Assembly (NCBI GenBank): GCA_008933995.1
Contig: WARS01000029.1
Span: 21,760,879 to 21,824,878 of the forward strand
Source of the DNA: Datnioides undecimradiatus
Lineage: Eukaryota; Chordata; Actinopteri; Lobotiformes; Datnioididae
Length of the DNA stretch: 64,000 bases
Reading direction: 5' to 3'
Shown one piece after another: positions 57,991-64,000 of this stretch. Positions within the stretch are counted from its first letter, which is position 1; every line of letters starts with the position of its first letter. Below the pieces are notes generated by a model that searched no databases, had not been told where the DNA came from, and saw only the letters and a program-made list of their open reading frames with translations. A program made the translations under genes and the position numbers.

Positions 57991-58149
57991 AGACAAAAGC
58001 GTGGTACCCGTGTGTTGGTGTGTTTCTTTGTGAAACTCTTCAACAGCTTATCAGAAACTTCTTTTCATAAAAATAAGATTTTATTGTAGCAACACTTTGA
58101 TTTTTTTTTTATATTTTACTCTTTTAATCCAAATAATCTCCCAAATCAA

Positions 58150-58900
58150 TCTAAGCCACCCTACACAAAACTAATTAAAGTTGTGCAGCGTATGAAAGAA
58201 ACGCCTCGACAGAGAGAAGTAAAACTGTGGCCCTGCTTTGATGAGGGAGGGACTGAGAGGCCAGAGGCAACTTAAGAGCACCAGGCGCACGTTCCCATAC
58301 AGGAAAGCACCTGGCAAATTTACATTACGCTTTTCATTCAATTTACTCCCAGAATCGGCGCGAAATCAGCGTCTGATTTGCTAATGCGGCAGCTAATTAT
58401 GCAATCAGTGACTTTGGGCTGCCCTCATAAGGTGCTGCTCACTCGTGGGATTTGTCAGAGGTAAGTAAGCTCTGAAAACAAATCAGAATCGTCCTCAAAC
58501 AGACTTTAAAAGACGAGCCACGGCCCCGAAGGGTTATTTGGGCATAAATCACGATCATGTGATTACAGCAATAGTTTTATGGTAATCTGTGAAAGGATAC
58601 ACACATTCCTGACCTTTCACGAATGAGCGTAGTGTACCCAGCAGAGTGAACCATCAGCCGCATCTCATCACATCTCCTGTTGTTATTTAGATCATTCTAC
58701 TGCAGATGAATATGCATACAGCGGGGAGGTAAATCGCACTTCCAGGTTCCAGGTTCTTTTTTTTTTGCTTTTCTGCCACGTCTCCAGGCGGCGAGCGCAT
58801 CTACGGCGAGGATGAAACGGATGCGAAATGTAAATCTGGTCTGTAAATCTGGCATCAACCGATTGGAGGAGAAACGGCTAAAAATACCCATTTCATAACG
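58150..58900. promoter_or_regulatory. Strong candidate conserved non-coding element
   Basis: GCTAATGCGGCAGCTAATTATG followed by CAATCAG (58380-58408) and AATCAC-GATCAT-GTGATT at 58547-58564 (6-bp inverted arms). GATGAATATGCATACAG lies near 58704. A consensus 5' splice-site word, GAG-GTAAGTAAG, falls at 58458/58461, but no clear exon precedes it. Confidence 0.45.
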
Positions 58901-59141
58901 CACGCAGCTTCACGCCGCGTGGACCGGGCCCTTGATGTGCGCCCGCTAATGATCGCGCTCCCATACGAGACTGTACTTTGACAACATGAAAAATAAAAAA
59001 AAAAGAGAGAGTCACGCTGCAGAAACCCTCTTCCCTCCTTCTGAGAGAGAAAACAGCTGTCAGAGAAACGCGACTTTGAATCATATGTTTGCAAAAAAAA
59101 TAGAAAATCCTCACGACTGGTTTTGTTTTTCTTCGTTTTAA

Positions 59142-59175
59142 CCCCCCCCCCGACTTTTTTTTTTTTTTTTTTTTT
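59142..59175 (+). repeat. Poly-C then poly-T tract
   Basis: C10 at 59142-59151 and about T21 at 59155-59175. It produces Lys-rich frames on the minus strand. Confidence 0.9.
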
Positions 59176-59189
59176 ACACGCTGCAACTT

Positions 59190-60110
59190 TTGAGTTCTTC
59201 ATGAGCCTTTGCCGAGCAGCTCACGACTTAAGACAGCTGCCATTCCCTGACAACTATGAACATTTCATCTTTCCGCAATCTCCCGGCGGAGCGAGAGTTC
59301 AGTTTGCCTTTCAAAACCCTTCTCTGTGTTTAACCTCAACTGCCTCTCTGGTTTCCTCTCGGTGGCGCGCCCCGCTGCTCTCGTTTCCCCTCGCCCAGGT
59401 TGGATTCCATAAGATGTGAGAGATTTTGATGAGAGGAGCGCTGGCGGTGACTCGGCTGTTACTGCAGCCCTTGAGCGGTGTCGGGTCTTCAAAAGCACAT
59501 ATAGAGGCCGCACGGAGACGAAAGCTTCAGACAAATTAGCCACCTCTGGAGTCTGGACTCATTTTCAGCAACCTTCCCGAGGAGAGAGTGTAAAGACTGA
59601 GAGGAATGAAATGAAATCAGAGTCATCGGGTCTCGTTCTTGTATTCTTCATCCAAATCTGTTTCTGTGGGTGTTTGAGTTCGCATCCACCGAACGGCGCC
59701 CGCTCTGCACTGCTACTGGCTGCCTCCAGGAAGTAGCCACAGCCTCAGACTCTGAAAAGCTCTGACCTCGTTTGATAATTTCCAGACTAATCACCAGTGA
59801 TTAAGTGGCAGCATTGCAACCTCGCTTACTGATTGCAAACACCGCTGAAAAGCCTGAGAAACATAGAAGTCTGATGCATTCGCAGACCCTACGCGGCCCT
59901 CTGCGCGCAACATCTGATAATGAGCGAGCGTCTGCGATCATGGCTTCTAAACGGCCGCGTTGGGTTTCATTCACGAAAATTTCACCACAGAGTGAGAAAA
60001 AGATCCCCCCCACTGCAGAGTTTGCATTCAGGCTGATGAAAAGCAGCAGAGGAACACATGCTGTATTTAGAAGTGTCAGTAGTTGTATCAGTAAACTTGA
60101 GAAAATGGAA
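59190..60110. other. Unique sequence, moderate regulatory candidate
   Basis: AGACTAATCACCAGTGATTAAG at about 59785-59806 includes AATCAC-CA-GTGATT, a 6-bp inverted pair like the one at 58547. Otherwise GC-balanced unique sequence. The frames (70-115 codons) have no domain. Confidence 0.3.
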
Positions 60111-60114
60111 AAAT

Positions 60115-60895
60115 ATAATTAGTACTGTCAAAGATCTGTCATTGTAACGCCACGAAAGAAATGAAGAGGAAATGTTTTGACATTAATTTGGGGTTTTTCT
60201 AGTCATAAAATGATTTGTTTCATTGCATTTTCTGATCTTGTTTTTCTGACTGCCGGCTCAAATCTGTTCTCCTGGCATATCCAGATTGTAACGAGATTGA
60301 TTTTAGAAAGTCTGGAGAGCATAAAAACAAGAAAACAACAAGAAAACAAATGTAATGTTATTTATGCAAACTGGATCCAAGAAACATTTGGGCACTTAAC
60401 TCTGATTTTAATGCACCTTTTGTGTCACTTGCAACATGACGCAGACCCAGAGTGATGGAGGTGTTGGACAGCCAGCGCGTGTAGCCACCGACGCCTGTGT
60501 CGTTGCCACAGCAACTCATGCAGATGAGTCGGTAACGTCTGGGCGCGTAAACCCAATCTGATCGCTCGCACATAACAACGCAGCTTCTGCTATTAAGATC
60601 TGATCCTACCGCGGTCTGAACAAAGCCTGATAGCTCGTCTGCGCAGGAAGCGCTCAGGTCGGCCGTTTCAAACAGCTCTATTTTAATCGGTCTGGCTGTC
60701 GACAAAGGCTCACGTTTGCCTTGCTCTTCCAGAGACGCGGCGGGTCGGGATCTGACCCCCTGCAGAACGCGGACAGCCCACATGTAAGCTCATGAATGCA
60801 CGTTGCACAGACAAAGATGGAGCGCTGAAGGCCTTTCCTCTTCAGATATTCCATCTGTACTTTGTGTTTTCCCCAGCGAAGCTTTTTATAGCCTC
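60115..60895. other. Unique sequence, nothing recognised
   Basis: A 141-codon minus frame (60358-60783) is Cys- and Ser-rich and has no recognisable motif. No repeat family is identified. Confidence 0.3.
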
Positions 60896-60899
60896 TGAA

Positions 60900-62055
60900 G
60901 TACTCGAGCTATGTCTCGCACGGTGACCATAGGGAGGAGTGGGCCTGAAAACACGCGAGTGAGTGCCTAAACATGGCCGTCAGAAGTTTGCTTCAGCAAT
61001 CATCCAGCTCTCTGATTATCATCCTTTACCGCCATTTAAGAACAAATGTGTTTGCAGAAGTGCTTCTTGCACGGGGCCGCCTGCAGAATGGAGTTTAACC
61101 AGGCGCTCTCGTTTTTGCCTCTACGCAGCAATATTCCCTCAGTGTCGCCTCTCAGGCATCGCTGTCACTTAAACAACAAACCGCTCCAAAATTAGAGCCG
61201 ACCCGAGCTTCATCAAGGCTCGAAGATGCAAGCAGAGCGGAGTCACCTTCCACTTCTTCAAGAGTCGGCTTTCAAAACTTTTCCTCAAACAGCTGTCTTT
61301 CCAAAGAGACTCCAAAGCACCGCCGCTACCTAAATTGCTTGTTTATCCAATTCGTCGAGGGATTTGAATGATTGTTATGAGGACACAGCATGGAAGCGTC
61401 ATGAAAGCAATCACACGCCGTCAGGAAAAGATGAGCCCCCCAACGAGCGCTCGCAACCTTGGGTTTGTTATTTATTTCAGAATTCACGGTGAATAAGGGA
61501 GAAGAACTGGCTCGTGTCTCACCGAGGGAGGTAACAGACAACTGGCAGCATCCTTTGGATCCAGAGGCTGCCAGTCCTGGAGAGATGATGGAGATTGAAA
61601 GTGGGTCGGAAAGGAAGAAGCCTATCTTCCTCTTAAGAGACCGAGCTCAATTTAGAATTCTTGGGGAACTGAAAAATTCCTCTTGATCCAAAAAAGTGAA
61701 AAACCTCAAAATACACAGTGAGGGAGAGAGAGAGAGAGACGGGGAAGAGGAGAGTTTCATGTTTCCAAGTAGCTTTGCAGCCATTTACCCCATCATTTCC
61801 GCCACCCTGTCAAGAGCTGCCTTTTTTTTTTTGTTCTCACCGATTCAAAAAGCTGGAGGACCCTCGTGGCGCGGCGGAAGGAAGCGCCGGGAGAGGGGAA
61901 CACAGTGTGAGGTTTGGAGTAAATGTGGAGTGGAGGGGGGGGCATTTGTTTCTATATTTACACCACTCTGCGCGCGGGCTGCGGCACGTAAAGCAGCCAC
62001 AGTTTGGGTTGTGTGAGATGTTTCGTTGCTTCAGATGTTTGTCCAGTAAACATAA
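60900..62055. promoter_or_regulatory. Weak candidate regulatory stretch
   Basis: Unique sequence with GCTCTCTGATTATCATCC and CTAAATTGCTTGTTTATCC words. A splice-like pair is present: TTATTTATTTCAG ending at 61480 and GGGAG-GTAACA at 61530, enclosing 50 open bases. (GA)n lies at 61721-61740 and a T10 tract near 61824-61833. No gene is supported. Confidence 0.25.
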
Positions 62056-62059
62056 ATAA

Positions 62060-62450
62060 AGGAGGAAGTCGTGTGGCTGGAAGAGAGAGGGGCTAATAAG
62101 ACGAGGGGGAGAAAACAGCCTGGGAACTGTGCTGCCTTATCGACTCTGGGTTGGCATCCCAAACTATTATTCAGCATCAACATGGCCAAAGTAAACAAAA
62201 ACCACAGGGAATTGGAATAATGCCTCGAACATTGTATCTGTGGCTACTGCGCGCCGGACCGGCTCACAAGCCTCTCCTCGACTATAGACATACGTCGGGA
62301 ACCCCCAGAAACCTAATCTCCTTTCTGGAGATAAGGCCCCGGCAGTGCTGAGGAGTCAGCCATGCACACAGCTGTGTCCAAAGCTATTACCAGGGAGCAA
62401 GAGCACTCCCTACCCACCAGCCACGGCTGTTTCCCTTCGCCGATGGATGT
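62060..62450. promoter_or_regulatory. Candidate conserved non-coding element
   Basis: GGGCTAATAAGACGAGG, CCAAACTATTATTCAGC, GGAATTGGAATAATGCC and AACCTAATCTCC lie in repeat-free sequence. Confidence 0.35.
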
Positions 62451-62591
62451 TACTTTTCACCGACTGGAGCAAGATGTCCAGATCAAACTCACCGTGGCAG
62501 CGAAGAGAAAGAGGAGAGGAAAGAGCAGATAATGGGAAATGAGAGAAGGCAAATTGTTTTTCCTGAACGCCGAAGAGCAAAGCTGTAAGAC

Positions 62592-62603
62592 GGGGGGGGG
62601 GGG
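62592..62603 (+). repeat. G12 homopolymer
   Basis: Twelve consecutive G bases, the second long G run on the plus strand. Confidence 0.9.
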
Positions 62604-62729
62604 TGTCTCTAAATTATTTACGCCGCCAAATATGAGACGTCGTTGTTGTCCACGACGGGCTTTACAAACGCGGAGTCGTTCTGCATCAGAAAGAGGAAGA
62701 GAGGCGGTGTAATTAGCATTGTGTGAGCA

Positions 62730-62754
62730 TACACACACACACACACACACACAC
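62730..62754 (+). repeat. (AC)n microsatellite
   Basis: About twelve AC units followed by GTATATTAAATGC. Confidence 0.95.
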
Positions 62755-62769
62755 GTATATTAAATGCAA

Positions 62770-63240
62770 GCAATCAAGCAGAAACTAAATGCGTGCGTTG
62801 GCTCCTGTTCGTATTGCCACCCAGGGCCAAATTTAATGCCTGTCATTTCCTTCAATACCGGCGTTTTACGAATCCTGTCTCCTCCTTTGTTGTCAGGACA
62901 TGTGTGGGAGATGGCCAAAAAGAAAACAAAAAAAGGAAATGTGGATTTTGTGGATTTGTGACAATCCATATTTCTGCCCGCAGGAGTTGAGAAATGGCAC
63001 ACATGAGATTATAGCCGAGTTTTTGTATTTCCCAGGCAAAGGGAGGGGGGTGTGTGATGCGAGGGAGTAATAACAGTCGCTGCAACATCCCAAGAAAACA
63101 TACACCAAACGAGATTAAGTCAAAGATTTAAATACTATATCACATTTCCTCCAAAAACATTGAATTTAATGCAATTTCTGCGCCCGGTTCAGCTGCAATT
63201 GCGTGATTCTTTTTGGACTACTTTCCTTAAAGCTCAACAT
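62770..63240. promoter_or_regulatory. Candidate conserved non-coding element
   Basis: GCCAAATTTAATGCCTGTC, GACAATCCATATTTC and TTTAATGCAATTTCTGCGCC with GCAATTGCGTGATT near its end. Overlapping frames on both strands are featureless. Confidence 0.35.
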
Positions 63241-63399
63241 CGTGTAGGGAGAAAGACGTACACGAGAGGAGACACGGAGACAGTCAGTGCCGCTGCCTGA
63301 GTGAAGGCAGGGGAGACACAGCCCAGCCCTGAAACACAGACGGCAGGAAAGAGGAAAAGTCAGACAGCCGTAACCGTGAAGGCGAGTGGAGACGGGCAG

Positions 63400-64000
63400 G
63401 AGGAGGACGCAGTGCACCTGAAGTGGCAGCGGATGGAGAGGATGCATCATATATTTAACATAACATGGTTCCTGAGAGTGAGGCTATATATATATTTTCA
63501 ATACACGCTGAAAAATACAAACATTTTGCATGAATTAATTATTGCCGTTTGCCCTTTTTTAAGATAAAAATAAGGGTTTGCAGTTCAGCCATAAATGAGT
63601 TTGCAGTGCGTGGCTTTATTGTGCAGGTTTGACCCGAGTGAACACTCAGTGTGTATGCGTTACGGGAATGAATGGAAACCAGTTGATGCCTGGAGGAAAT
63701 AGATTCACCTCTAACACAGCAGCGGTGATGGTAGTGGTGCACGGATCCTTTCCTTAACTTAACATCACTGCAGTACAAGAATACACAATAATTATGCAGA
63801 ATAGCCTCTTTCAGGGGTTAATGATATTGTTTAAATCACATAATTATGTTAATACATCGACATTTATTGACACATTATACAGTTTCCACTTATTCCAGCT
63901 ACTTTCAATGTTTTTATATGTTTATAAACCAATTAATTTGTTTTTTTATCTGTTTCATTTTAGGCTAATTATAGTTCTTGAGTAAAAACTCTAATTGCAG
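63400..64000. other. AT-rich end of window, nothing recognised
   Basis: It contains TATATATATTTTCAATAC and many T-rich words to the window edge. The last bases are AT-rich and show no feature. Confidence 0.35.

Noticed and set aside
60358-60783. 141-codon minus-strand frame as a gene
   Set aside because: Cys/Ser-rich product without a motif, no splice signals or start context that support it.
1-64000. CRISPR arrays, operons, bacterial-type promoters and terminators
   Set aside because: The window is vertebrate nuclear DNA. No regularly spaced direct repeats with unique spacers were seen.
1-64000. Known microRNA genes
   Set aside because: I looked for mature sequences that I know (let-7, miR-9, miR-10, miR-124, miR-196 types) and found none. 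The hairpins seen are too short for microRNA precursors.

Overview
The window reads as teleost fish nuclear DNA, most likely a percomorph. Several dispersed repeat families that I know from spiny-rayed fish occur here: TTAA-flanked MITEs, a hAT element, an AGACTGTATATAAA MITE, L2-type LINE ends, and a family with GCTAAC-rich arms. Long (CA)n microsatellites and moderate GC also fit. All family names come from memory; nothing was searched.

I find no convincing protein-coding gene, rRNA, functional tRNA, microRNA or CRISPR array in 64 kb. The longest open frames (189, 164, 153 and 146 codons) either cross repeats or lie in non-coding-looking DNA, and none carries a domain I recognise. Three real coding relics remain. 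One is an L2 LINE reverse-transcriptase tail near 50.55-50.77 kb. One is a helicase motif fragment near 18.24-18.34 kb. One is a doubtful protein-like frame at 19.23-19.47 kb.

The layout alternates repeat islands with long stretches of unique sequence. Repeat islands: 0.3-2.7, 7.3-7.9, 9.3-10.4, 12.0-12.3, 14.5-15.4, 17.6-18.6, 19.5-20.9, 28.9-29.7, 35.0-35.2, 36.4-42.6, 44.9-45.0, 47.4-48.7, 50.5-50.8 and 56.9-58.0 kb. The unique stretches are rich in ATTA/TAATTA homeodomain-type cores, octamer-like sites, TGACAG and GATA-type words, and have little simple sequence. The strongest are 13.6-14.4, 16.3-17.6, 22.6-25.0, 26.4-28.2, 29.7-31.4, 32.7-36.3, 43.1-44.4, 49.0-50.0, 51.8-56.5, 58.2-58.9 and 60.9-63.2 kb. 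This pattern is what a regulatory gene desert, or a very large intron, of a developmental transcription-factor gene looks like. I infer clusters of conserved non-coding elements (CNEs, candidate enhancers). Conservation cannot be seen in one sequence, so these calls have modest confidence.

There is no operon-like or pathway logic to describe. The most solid structural results are these: a hAT element with an imperfect 8-bp target duplication inserted into an older dispersed repeat; a 516-bp LTR-like element between exact 7-bp repeats; three TTAA-bounded MITE families; two local direct-repeat pairs; a compound CAG/CAA repeat; and a 16-bp perfect palindrome inside a candidate enhancer.
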